The position numbers were made by a program, and so were the translations under genes. Below are positions 11,966-24,000 of a DNA stretch of 64,000 nucleotides, one piece after another. Source of the DNA: Larix kaempferi (taxonomy: Eukaryota > Streptophyta > Pinopsida > Pinales > Pinaceae); assembly GCA_027924585.1 (NCBI GenBank), contig BSBM01000361.1, forward strand, positions 66,376,001 to 66,440,000, written 5' to 3'. A model generated the notes under the pieces. It did not search any database, was not told where the DNA came from, and was given only the letters and a program-made list of their open reading frames with translations. Positions within the stretch are counted from its first letter, which is position 1. Every line of letters starts with the position of its first letter.

Positions 11966-12201
11966 TGCTATGAATATAAATAGCATATTAAATAAATAAA
12001 TTGTTAATCATTAAAGTAGTTATCTTTTAATGTGAAAAGACATAACCTTTCATTAAGAATGCTCAAGCCATATTAAAGGCGAGCTCTTGTAATACATTAA
12101 TCATCCATTTATCAATCATTTTATCATATATATATATTTATATTCAATTATGTGAAGTCGGATTCACTTCTCAACAAAGACAACCAGATTCAGTTGCTGC
12201 A
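11966..12201 (+). repeat. Right LTR of the pol-less element
   Basis: Begins TGCTATGAATATAAATAGC and ends CAGTTGCTGCA. The bases just before it (CTAAGAGAGTGGCAA) contain a short purine-rich tract that could prime plus-strand synthesis. Confidence 0.9.
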
Positions 12202-13840
12202 AAGCTTAGTAAATTAAAGGCCATATGGACGATTACGCATTACATAGGATATCTAATCAGGGTAACATGCACGTAAAACCATCGTACATGGTATAATATA
12301 CCGTGCTAACAAGTAAATAGGGTAATTTGTAATCACATATTTACAGTATGTAGTAGTATGAGTGCAATTATACTAAGGTTTCCTATATGTCTTTTCTAGG
12401 TACTATTTAACTTATATTCCATGAGTGGTATTCATAATATAGAGCAATGCCCGTATCATGAACTTTCTAGTCATATGTTATACGGAACTTATTAAGCTAT
12501 TACATTTTTTATCTTGTACTACTAGCTCAGTGGTAAGTAATGGCTAGTGAGGACAAGTTACTATATGCCATAACTCCCTAATGATAGTTCAAAGCTCTAC
12601 AGCCTGATGTGATTAAGCTTATAACTATTAAATATTAGGGTCGTAATTCAGTATATATATATATAAAGTAAGGAAATAGAAACCCTAAGGCATTAATTCA
12701 TGACATTTTATCTAAGTTGCTTACGATAAAGTGGCACATCCATGTTAAAAGAGCCTGTTCTTGAGATAATACATACCTCAAGTACTTATTAATTAGAGTT
12801 CATAAAGTAACACATCACGAGTAAGGGAATACTATATATAGTTCAGGACTTCCAACTAATTACGTAAATATAAAATTACGCACTACTTGGCTTCGTACTC
12901 GTAGTCAGTAGCTCTTACACTGGTGAATCTATGTAATGTTTTCCCATCCACGGGTAATTTAATTAGTATACAAGCTATAAGGCACTAGCTTATCGCATTG
13001 TGCATCATTAACTATAAAACAATGATTTGTTACTACGCTCTGAAATCATAGTAGATAGTGATAAGCACCTTACCTAGACTATAAATAAGCTGTCCAGCGG
13101 TTCATTACGTCATGGTCAGCTTACTTCTTGTAACTAGATAAAGCATATGTACTGTCTAACCATAAGCATGGAAATCACCATACGGCTAACCAAAATATTA
13201 GAATATATGCTTCATTATGTATCATAGAGTCATAACCGCGTTTTAAGTATAGAATTATAAAGCTCACATATATATTTACTACTGTTATAGAGAAACACTG
13301 TTACCGGTTTGCTCTTGCAGTCTAGCCTAGTAGGTATGGTTATACTTAACAATTAGGCTTATTAGCTCCTGTATAGCCAGATTCATTCAAGCTTAATTAA
13401 TACATGGGTGCTGAGTACTAGGCCAGCTATGTGGAGAAAGCTAGACCACTATAATGGTGTATGGTAGATCTCTTATAGTAGCATGAATAGTGAGCAGGAA
13501 GCTAGCTCGTATACCTTAAATATATCTGATTACGAATTAGTACTGATTAAAAGGCTACGTTGAATGTAATGATGTCTAGTCTGATCAGGATTAGTAGTAC
13601 TGCAATTATGTAACACTTTACATTTTATCAGCATGAGAGTGTAGTTAGCAATACTCAGTAGAGTGATAGTCCATGAACTTGAAATCAGAGATAAAACATA
13701 CGTGGTTAAGGTGATCTGTGATACAATTGATATACTAGATGATTAGAGTCTAATGATCCTCCTTACAGATAGAATTCATGTAATTAGTGTAGTAACTAGA
13801 GCTCGAGTAGTTGATCTACCAAATGCTACAACTACACAAC
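12202..13840. other. Stretch of unusual composition, right part
   Basis: Continuation of the stretch interrupted at 9106, with the same texture: few homopolymer runs, many CTAG-like and TTAA-like steps, no open frame. It ends near a short tandem pair around 13850-13890 (ACCAACATTAARTCATAATTA twice). Confidence 0.45.
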
Positions 13841-13894
13841 CCTAATACCAACATTAAGTCATAATTACTACCAACATTAAATCATAATTATTTT

Positions 13895-14699
13895 TTTATG
13901 AAATAACACAATAAACTAACACTATTGCTAAGTTGAGTTACCTAGTTATATGCTTATTATATCACTTTCATAAACTATTCTTATTATATTACTTTCATGT
14001 TATTGTTCTCATTACCTACTTGTACCTATCAGTCAATACCTGATGTGGATCAATACATAATGTAAGCAAATATTTCCGCATGGGCCACCATTTACTTTTA
14101 CAAGTAAACAAGAGGAAAATGATGAAACTTATTTGGCAGTGAGTTATATTGTAAGATTATACCATGTTTCAGTTTTTTTATTTATTTATAAGAAACGTGC
14201 TTAAAACCATACGAGGAATGCTGTCATTGGGCATTCTGTTTTCGTTATGTATAGCAGCAAACAATATGAATAATTCTGATCCTCCAAATTTAATTTCCCA
14301 CTACAGGCGAGTTCTGTATAGAAATGAATAATCAAGTGAAAAGTACTACGAAGCAAAAGCTAATTTGAGTAGTTAAGCGGCACAGAATACATGTTTAACT
14401 AATATAGTCCGAAAATCTGGTCTGTGCTGCTTCTTGTTGGCAACCATCCTACAGTAATCTACAACTTCTCTTTGCAGTTCGAAAAAAAAACTTTTAGGAT
14501 ACATGAGACATTAATTTGCCATTAATATAGATACAACAGGACAACGTTTAGTGCAGGCCATCCAAAACCCCGGGATGAAAAGGAAGCCTATCTATATAAA
14601 TCAGAAACCAACCCACTTTACTACCTTAAATCTCCCAGCAAACTGCATTATTTTTAAACAAGGGTAAAAATAACATGCACTTCTCTGAACCAAGCAGCA
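13895..14699. other. 3' flank of the EDR2-like gene
   Basis: No gene recognised. For the minus-strand gene ending at 14919 this is downstream sequence and would include the distal 3' UTR. Plus-strand TTTATT motifs near 14177-14190 read AATAAA on the minus strand and could serve as a poly(A) signal, but the mRNA end cannot be fixed. Confidence 0.4.
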
Positions 14700-14700
14700 A

Positions 14701-14754
14701 CATTGTTTCAGAACTTATTGCATTCCACATTGTTTCAGAACTCATTGCATTCCA
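14701..14754. repeat. Tandem duplication, 27-base unit, in the putative 3' UTR
   Basis: CATTGTTTCAGAACTYATTG plus CATTCCA occurs twice in a row with one difference. It lies about 165 bases downstream of the EDR2-like stop codon on the gene strand. Confidence 0.85.
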
Positions 14755-14780
14755 CATATGAATATCCCACCTATAAATAA

Positions 14781-14915
14781 CTGCAGGATGTGCATTGGCA
14801 CTGGACTTTACAGTCCAAGAACAACTTTGGTGCAGCATCTTAGGATAACTGCAGGATGAGCACTGACAGTGAACTTTACAGTCCAAAAACAAGTTTGGTA
14901 CTGGATCTTAGTATC
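14781..14915. repeat. Tandem duplication, 68-base unit, next to the EDR2-like stop
   Basis: Two adjacent units start CTGCAGGATG at 14781 and 14849. Both contain CTTTACAGTCCAARAACAA and end in ATCTTAG. The second ends four bases from the stop codon at 14919-14921, so the 3' UTR opens with a duplicated block. Confidence 0.8.
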
Positions 14916-14918
14916 CTC

Positions 14919-15017
14919 TCATGCATCCCCCCAGAACGGTATAGCAGAGTCAAGTTTGACATGATTTATTCTAACTGTTCCCAGCAGATATTCAGGCAAT
15001 TTATCCTCTTCCTTAGC
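14919..15017 (-). CDS. EDR2-like terminal exon
   Basis: Acceptor ACACAG precedes GCTAAGG. The exon reads AKEEDKLPEYLLGTVRINH and continues to a TGA after 32 codons, matching the conserved EDR2 ending PEYLLGT.R. It joins in phase 0 to the exon 20.5 kb upstream on the gene strand. Confidence 0.92.
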   Translation of the reverse strand, partial: AKEEDKLPEYLLGTVRINHVKLDSAIPFWGDA

Positions 15018-18000
15018 CTGTGTGCATCAAAATGACAATATGATATCAATGAATTTTCCGATTACACATAGATAGATAAGTAGACTTACACAGAATATCA
15101 TCGTATCACCAAATATCTTCACTTAACAGTCGTGCCAAGATTTTACAGGTTAAAGAACATTAATAAACAAGTATGGAATGCTGACAGATGTAGTTACCCA
15201 TATTAAGTAAAAGTTTGGCTTTTGCAAGCTACACAGCCCAAATCAGATGAATAGATGGATACAAGTTTTAGTATAAATCATAATTTATGACATCAACAGA
15301 TAGGATTTTTCCAATTTGGATCATGCTGTTTTGTTTTTTTACTTTTCACAGTGACCTTTCGTTTAGTTAATCATTCACTTCAAAAGACCACTGGAATCTC
15401 CCTCCAAATCCCATGTGTTTTTCCTTCGCCAATTCAGGAATGAAAGCACTTTGTGATGAGTATACCACATGTAATAAGTGACAATTAAATGTAACGCCCT
15501 TTTTTCTGACCGTGTGCATGTCTGTATCTTGATATGTACAAGCTTATTATTAAAAGGACCCACAGGAGCAATGAAAGATTAAAAAATCCCTTCAACATTT
15601 ACTCATCTTTAAGAGCATATTCAGGTGTACAAGTGAGACTGTAATGTTGAAATTTCATCTGCTGAGGCAATTAAGCAATTAATGCAAAACTGAAATTTCA
15701 CCTTCCTAGAAGGTTTCCAGGACCTCCACACTAGAATTTTGAGCCTTAGGACTGCTGTAAATTAAAGTATAAAACAGCAGCGGAATGATCACAATAATTC
15801 ACTTCAAACAGCTCCACACTTCACAGTGATTCGAACAGAAAAGATGCCGAACAATGACATAAGTTTCAGCCCCTTCTAGGACAATTTATCAGCTGATAAC
15901 CAGATCTGAAAATGTACTTTTACAACAGTATAACAGTCGTAAAATCAGCCCCTTATATTCTTCCTTAGATGTCAAACCAATTAAAAATTTTCCCCTTTAC
16001 TTATGTCAAATCAGCAAAAAACTTCATATATTTTCTCAGGTATAAATACATACCATAGCCTTCTCTCCAAGCTAGTACCATCCAAAAATCCAAAGCTAAA
16101 GTAAATCATCAAAATGTAGCTCAACCAAGAAGATACAAGTGCAAAATCTCTCCTACACAACCTCCAAGCCAAGGCATCCTCTTCTCTTCTTCTTCAGAAA
16201 TCCATCCAAGTTTTCTCTCAAAACCCTAATCTCCAAGCTTCAAGGAATAATCCCTAACCCTAGTACTCAAGATGTTCCAAGAAACACCAAGAAGACCAAG
16301 AAACCCTAGCACCTCAAGGCAGAGAGAATACAAGTAGAAGTGAAGACTTAAGAGAAAGGGAGAGAAAAAGAAAGCCTGCACTCTCTTCTCATAGTCACAT
16401 CTTAAAGCAAGAGTGAATACAAGCTAGTGAATGAATGTGTTGTGGAAAGACTCTCTCCTTCCTCTATTTATATGAGAGGTAAGGGAGACCAATAACACTA
16501 TGTGGGTCTTGTTACCACCTGAGTTGCACTTAGTTGGACTTCCAGAGAGCCGCCAAAGTTGCACAAATACTTGCGCATTTCATGGTTCAAAAGTTCCAAA
16601 TCAAGCATTTTCAGGGCCCCATTTTTTAATTTTTTAATGCATGTCCATGCCCCATGTGGTTTGTAATAAGTGTACTAGCATGGTGGTCTTTTTGAGTGAC
16701 TTGGATCCCTAGGACTTAACAACTAATGAAGGTATTCCAAGCAGTTTTTTCCCCTGTCAATTATGCTTTGCCTTTAGCTGAGTATAATTGATGAGTTTTT
16801 CTCCTACACCTCCAAAGCTGAAATGCCTAAAGTGGTGGTTAGGCCTTGGGGGGTTATTAAAGTCCATTTTTCAACATATATAAACATGCTAGACACTCAA
16901 ATAAGGTCATATGGTCATGTACTAGGACCCTAGATGCTTATTTTCAAGTTTTAAAAAAAAAAAAATTCTCAGTAATTGGACCATTTTTTGGTTTAATTAA
17001 AAAAAAAAAATCATAAATTAAACCATTTTTTTATGGTTTAATTGAAAAAATTCAAAATGTAATAATTAAGGGGTCTATGGGTGGAATTTGACAATGGGAT
17101 GCTCTCTTTCTAAGCAAGAGCGCCCATTTAACCCATAAACCCACTTTTCCTAAGTTTTGAATAAGTATTTATATCAAAAAATGATATTTACTCAGAAAAC
17201 TCAAAAAAGACAAAATAAATGTCAAAAAAGACACATTAAATAAAAAAGGACAAATTCCTAAAAGAGTGGGATTGGTTTGTGTTGCCGCCTAATACACAAC
17301 TGGGGGAACGCGGCAGGAAACCTTCAAGCCGCTCGGTGTGTCCTTGGGGGCAAGTCAGAGTCAAGTGCTGTCACCTGATTACTCGACTCCTCCGTCTAGG
17401 CTTACTCCTAGCGAAGCCAAGGGGGGTGGTCCTTATGAAATTAATCTAAGGCTTTTAACTATAAAACAAATTAAAAGTCTAATATAGGAGTTAAAGTGAT
17501 AATATGGAAAAATAGTACAACAAAGCATCATTTGCAATTTAAAGCAATTAATAGACACAACACATGATTAATATGCATTCACGACATTTTATAATTGAAA
17601 CTTTAAAACATGGAAAATCGAAGACCAGTGTCGAGAATGTGAAATGCGATTGTTGCTGTGTAGTGATGCAAAAGTATTGCAAAGGCTTGTTGGTATATTT
17701 TAGATTTATTAATGGGTATTATGGGAGTGGTTAAATTCTTGGTTTGGCCTGTTACCACCTAAAGTTGCACTTTAGTTGGACTTTAGTGAGCCGCCAGTGT
17801 TGCACAAGTTACTTGTGCTTATCAGAGTTCAGAAGTTCCAAGTTTGGCATGTTCAGGGGCCCTTTTTTTAATGTTTTGTAGTACATGACCATGCCCCACA
17901 GGGTTTGTAAAGTGTGCTAGCATGGTGGTTTTTTGAGTGACTCAGTTCCCTAGGACTTGACAACCAGAGAAGGTATTCCAAGGAGTTTTTCCCCTTGTCG

Positions 18001-21000
18001 ATTATGCTTTGCCTTTAGTCGAGTATAATCGGTGAGTTTTTCTCCTACACCTCCAAAGCTGGAATGCCCAAAGTGAGGGTTAGGCCTTAGGGGATTATTA
18101 GAGCCCATTTTATAATGTTTATAAACATGCTAGACGCTAGAATTTTATCATTTTGTCATGTACTAGGCCCACCTGAAGTTTCAGTCAATTCCGAAAATAA
18201 TAATTTTTTCGCATTTTTAAGCCATTTTTTAATGATTTAATTAAAAAATTTCAAAGGATGATAAAAGTGCGATCTGGAGTCGGAATTTGAAGCAGGGATG
18301 CTTGTTTTCAAGCTCGGAGCATCCTCTTTTACCTTGGTACCCAGTTTTCCTATGTTTCGGGCAACCAAGACGCCCCGTAAAGCAGTTTTTCCTATCATAG
18401 CTATGGAATGGCACTTTAATGCTAAAAGAGCATCAAATTGCACCATTACCAAAGATTAAAATATTCAAAAAATGGAATTTAACACATGCCAAATTGACAT
18501 GGCATTAGTCACATAAGGTAGGCGTTTATCCTAAAGTACAAAGCATATGTTAATTTTTGGTGAAAAGTCAAACATATGAGTATTTCATTTTTTTGCTACG
18601 TGAAGGAAGGCTCACATGGGCCAGCCGTACGGCATCTACGAATTAGCTTGGGGATAGGATGGTGGGTGCCTACCGTTATGAGATGGCATATCAATGTGAA
18701 TAATCTTCCAATGGAAGCTTCGGCCAACCCCACCACTCATCAAAACGTGGAAACTTTACTTGATTCTTTCTTCACGCAGATTGCCCTCTCACCACACAAC
18801 TTCCTTTTTTTGGTTGATGGATAAGCATCAAGTCAAAGCTCCAATCGGAACTTCCAACGCAGCAGCCAACCGATTCATGGAAACATCAGCTCCATTCGAC
18901 CTCTCTCACATGTGAGCTGTTTGCTCAACTCGACTGCTTCCTTTTTTGGTTGATTTTTTCCAGGTGTAATGGTGCATCTCCATTGGCTTGGAGCTGCCTT
19001 GCTCTACAATCTAGGAGGCTTCCCTTCTTAGGGTTTCGCACCCTAGCTAGCATTCATTTTCCTATAAATTGAGGAGCTTGGCTCCATTGTAAAGATCAGA
19101 AGGTGAAACCTGTGTTGGCATTGCAATTGTAATATTTTGTACTGAGTTAATAATAAGGCTTTGGAGGCTACCCTGGTGTTGTCTATGGTGTTGGATTGTT
19201 CTATTCTTTGCTCCTTATGAGGTAAATCTGTATCATCATAGCATGCTAGTAATTGTTGGATTTATTTGTCTTTGAAGGGAAAATATTTTTCATAAGAATA
19301 GTAGGTGGTGCTTTATAGACTATTTGCTATTATGAATAACATTAGAATGATAGAGGTAGAAAAAATTCTTGTTTGAATCTATCATCTCTCACATTTTTTT
19401 TTTATTACTCACACAGGTGCTTTTAATCCCTTTGCTAGTGGTGTTTTGGTCTCACAGGTTGCTTAAGCTAAACAAGTGGATGAACATGTTAGATCTTCCT
19501 TTCCTCCAGCAAACTTAAACAGAGAGTTCAATCCCACCGGTGCATCAAAAAGCAGACTCCATTGCCCATGTTCAGAGCTCAACCCCCATGGGTTCAAACT
19601 TCTCGATCCACTTTTTCTATTCTTTCTTGGTTACCGTTCCGATTTTTACTTAGATCTTGCTTTCAAAGTGTTATTCATAAGTAGATCTGATTTAAATCAC
19701 AGCCTAATAGTTAAAACGCTTTTGATAATCTAGATCTAAGTTGTTGGTTTCTATTTTTGCATTTTTCAAGTAGATCTAAAGCAAAATAGAATTTCTTGTT
19801 TTACAAAGTTTTATTCATGCAAATCGAAGTGCCAAAACCATTTACTTGTCATCTCTTAAAGAGGCAAGTAAAGATCCTAAGGCAGCAAGCTTTCTAGCCT
19901 GCCTTAGTTTATTTTCCACCTTTTTTTTACATAGTTTGTATCATGACTAAAAGTTAGTTGAGATCAATTTTTAGGCATCTTATATTGTTTTTTGAGCTCG
20001 TTGGTTTTTTGGTTCTGCACATCAGAAAATTAATTTAAAGTCAGTTAAAGACTCAAAAAATCGCCCAAAATACAAGTTTTTACATACTAGTTGCATTAGT
20101 TTTCATTTTTGCATTTCGTAGCATTGTCAGAACACTCTTAAAGTGTTCTGATTGTCTTTTCTAATCAACTTTAGTTCGCTGGTCTGTTTTTTTTTCTTAA
20201 CAGGTTGGAGATAAAAATCATAAGAAAGATATCTCGAAGGCTCCCAGAACCAACTTGAGATCCAGCTTTCAAAGCAATGTTCTGTGTGCACAAAAATTTG
20301 TAAACTGTCTTGCTCCCTAATCATAAAGGGCAAGCAGTGTTTTATTTCGAGTTTCATATTGTAACACAAAGAATAAAAAGAGCATAGCAGGCAATTCTAG
20401 CGCCTAGCCCCAATCCCCCCAGGGGGGATTCGCACTTTTTTCAGTTTTTTGCACTTTTTCTAATTTTGCGTTTTAGATTAGTTTCATTTTAGCAGTAATA
20501 ATTAAACAACTCACTCAAGCACACAACGTCCTCCGAGGACCCGTTCATCATTTTGTCATATGCTTTTGTGTTTTATTCAATTATTATTTTGTTCTTAAAA
20601 TTTAATCCTAAAATTAACCCCCCTTGCTTTATTCTTGGGGTTTAGTGTAGATTAATCATCCACTCACACATTTTAATAAAAAGAACAACGCCCCAAACCC
20701 GGAGTATGCTCTTGACTACTACAGTTTAGTTGGAACAGTTGAATCAATCAGAAACGGGTGCAAGGTACTTAATTTTAATAGGACAATCCATCAGAATCGA
20801 ATCCTAAGAACTCGAAAGGTTGCATGGTAAGGTTGCTAGAGAACTCAATTCGAAGGTTAGGTTTCTTTTGGGCCAAACCAAGAATTAACCCACTCCTTAA
20901 TCCACTCATTTGATAATCATAAAATTTACCAACTGAGACACTGCAATACTTTCACTAAGACTACACAAGCAACCCTACACAGTAGCAATTGCAAGCATTT

Positions 21001-24000
21001 TTACATTCTCGGCACTGGTCTTTAATTTTCCATGTTTTAAGTTTCAATCATAAATGTTGTGAATGCTTATCTATCTTGTGTTGGGTTAATCAATTGATTT
21101 AATTTGCAAGCACTGCTTAGTTGTTTCTTTTTCCATCTCATTATCTTTTAACTCCTAGAATAGACTTTTACTCTTGTTATCGATTAAAAGCCTTAGTTTA
21201 ATTTTCATAGGGACCACCCCCCTTGGCTTCGCTAGGAGTAAGCCTAGATGGAAGAGTCGAGTAATAAGGTGACAGCACTTGACTCTCACTTGCCCCTAAG
21301 GACACACCAAGCGGCTTGAAGGTTTCCTACCGCGTCCCCCCCAGGTGTGTATTAGGCGGCAACATTTTGGCATCGTTGCCGGGGATAAACCTTTCTATTC
21401 CAGGGTCACGAGTTTTGTTTTCTCCTTTTTTGTTTTTGCTTTGTTTGATGATTGTTTAGAGTAGACCTTTATTCCTTCATTTGGCGACTCCACTAACCTT
21501 TTTCTCTTTATAAAATTTCAAAGTAAAACAAAAAATATTTTTGTGAGAGTTTTTAATGCATATTATTTTTCTCACATGGCGACTCCATTGAAGGGATAAA
21601 ATCGTTATATCTCATATAGATTTGTTGAGACTGGTTGTGTGTAGATGAGCCCATGCGGCACAGTAAACTTGAAAGCTCATCATTCTGACAACTTCCCTGA
21701 TTCAGTACAAGTTGTCCTCCATGGTTATTTCAGACTGATGCTTTTGACACCAATATGGATGATGAATAGTCTAGTGCTCAAATTGCTAGTGCATATCCTC
21801 CCCTCAATTTTGCAATATATCCCAGGTTTTCCTAACTTTCACTATGGTGAGGAGGATATATCAAGTTATTTGCCGATGTTTTATGGAAATGGTGATCCAG
21901 TCATCCAACACATCATGTCTTTCCTTAAGGTTCTGGCTGACTTCAATGTTTTGTATGAAGATAATATGATGCAGATGTTTGCGGGTACTCTGGAAGGAGA
22001 GGCTTATTATTGGTTTATTGAGGGCCTTCCTAGAAAATGTATTACCTGCCTTTCATGCTTCCTTGGAATTTTCTTAAAGCAGTGGCAGTATCATGATGAC
22101 AATGTGGAAAGATTGCTTGAAAAATCCTTGGCTTACTTCTAACCCGAGATAGAATATCACATGGAAGACCCTGAGCCTCCTCGTGTTGTCATGACAAAGA
22201 ACATTGAATATGTGGAGGTTCCTATAGCCTCTCTCACTAAAGAAGAGATTATGTAGCTTATTGAAAAACATGGTGCCATTCTCCCTGGAGCACAGTTTGA
22301 CTTTGAGAGAATGATCCATGATGATCCCATTGAAGAGTTTCATGAAGCATCCTTGATTGAGGACATTGTTGAGGACCCTCCTCATTTCACTTTAACAGAA
22401 AATATGGAAGATTCAGAGTCTTCCCAGTTCCATTTCAATAATGATGATCATATGTATGTTCCAAACTTACCTGAAGAGGAAGCCATTGCAAAGATTAACG
22501 AAGACATTCATGAGGGATCTTTACTTGAGGTGGTCTTTGAGGAGTTTCCTCACATTGCCATGGTAAAAAGCATTGAAGAGTTGGAGCTATCTTAGCACCA
22601 TTTCAGAGAGGATGATGACACTTGTACTTCGCATCTACCTTCAGAAGAAACCAGTACAGAGGCTTATAGAGAAATTTATGACGAAGACAGTATTATGTAT
22701 GATAATACTCCTCTCTACTCTCCACATGGTAATGAAGTTAGGGAAAGCTTGTTCTCTTGTAAACATTTTGAAGACGAGCCTTGTAAGGAAGTTTATTATG
22801 ACCATGAGGAAGACAAATATAGCTAGGGACATGATACAAATAGTGAAGACTCCTCCATCTTTGCCAAAAATACCTATGATGATTATTGGACATACATTGA
22901 GAAACCCATTTTTGATGTATCTAGAGAAGGGAGTGTGCATTCAGAGACCTTGGGAGATCTTGATATAAAAGAGGAGCATGCCTGTGCTTCATGTGATCAG
23001 TCAGAACCAAACATGAGTATTAGTAATAAAGACCTGGAGGTGCTATGCATTGAAGATTAAGATGGGACTCAGTCAATTGAACGTCAGTCACAACCTTCAA
23101 CTTCACATTCAGAATTCTCTTATGATTTGGAGCAGCTTGGGGCTTGTGTTACTACAGAGGTATTTCATCCGATAAGCCCTCTAAGGCAGTATGGTAGTGT
23201 GGTTGATCTATTCCATCCTACAGATTTATATATCAGTCCTATCCAATCTTGGATAGAAGCAGCCTGCAAGAGGACCTGCCAGTTGAGGAAGCAGTTTGAT
23301 GATATTCTGCATGGTTATGATCTCCCATCCAGCCCTCCCATCCTCAATATTTTCACAGGTTTGCATCTTGTGAATAAGGTATCCCTGTTTTGGCTGGTAA
23401 CCAAACACAAGGTAAATTTCTTTTTTGATGAGATGTTAAGGTGGTTGCATTGGATTTATCATTTTACTTAACAGTTTTATTATGACATGCTTAGAGTAGG
23501 AAATAAGCTCCTTACAGTGAGCATTTACTTTCTGCATTTCCTTTTATTAGTTAGTTTTTTCCTTTTGAATAAAGTAACTTATGGTTCATTGGTTTCTTGC
23601 AAACATTTGTGCTACTGAAAGGTTTTCTTGTCAAGTTGAGATGTTTTTACAGGTCATAGAAACCGGAGATTCTGGTGTTCTCGTATGCTGTCCTTGCCTT
23701 AAGACTAGATCAAGCACACGTCCCATAGTTGGAGCCAGATGTTACCACCTAAAGTTGCACTTTAGTTGGACTTCAGTGAGCCGCCAGTGTTGCACAAGTT
23801 ACTTGTGCTTATCAGAGTTCAGAAGTTCCAAGTTTGGCCTGTTCAGGGCCCCTTTTTTTAATGTTTTGTAGTACATGACCATGCCCCACGGGGTTTGTAA
23901 TAAGTGTGCTAGCATGGTGGATTTTTGAGTGACTCGGTTCCCTAGGACTTGACAACCAAAAATGGTATTCCAAGGAGATTTTTTCCTTGTCGATTATGCT

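Larger units (their letters stand above)
9107..12201 (+). mobile_element. Complete non-autonomous LTR retrotransposon without pol
   Basis: A 3.1 kb element bounded by direct repeats of about 235 bases that start TGCTA and end TTGCTGCA or TTGTTGCA. It is flanked by a near-perfect five-base target duplication (GAGCT at 9102-9106, AAGCT at 12202-12206). A primer-binding site for initiator tRNA-Met follows the left LTR. The 2.6 kb interior holds a pyrimidine-rich tract, an AT microsatellite and a broken coiled-coil frame, but no protease, integrase, reverse transcriptase or RNase H motifs. It must have moved with proteins from another element. It resembles the LARD/TRIM type (family knowledge). 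The LTRs differ at roughly a dozen positions by eye, mostly G/A and C/T. Confidence 0.88.

Noticed and set aside
18576-18824. 82-codon frame repeated at 24592-24816
   Set aside because: It is repeated only because it lies in both LTRs of one element; no coding evidence.
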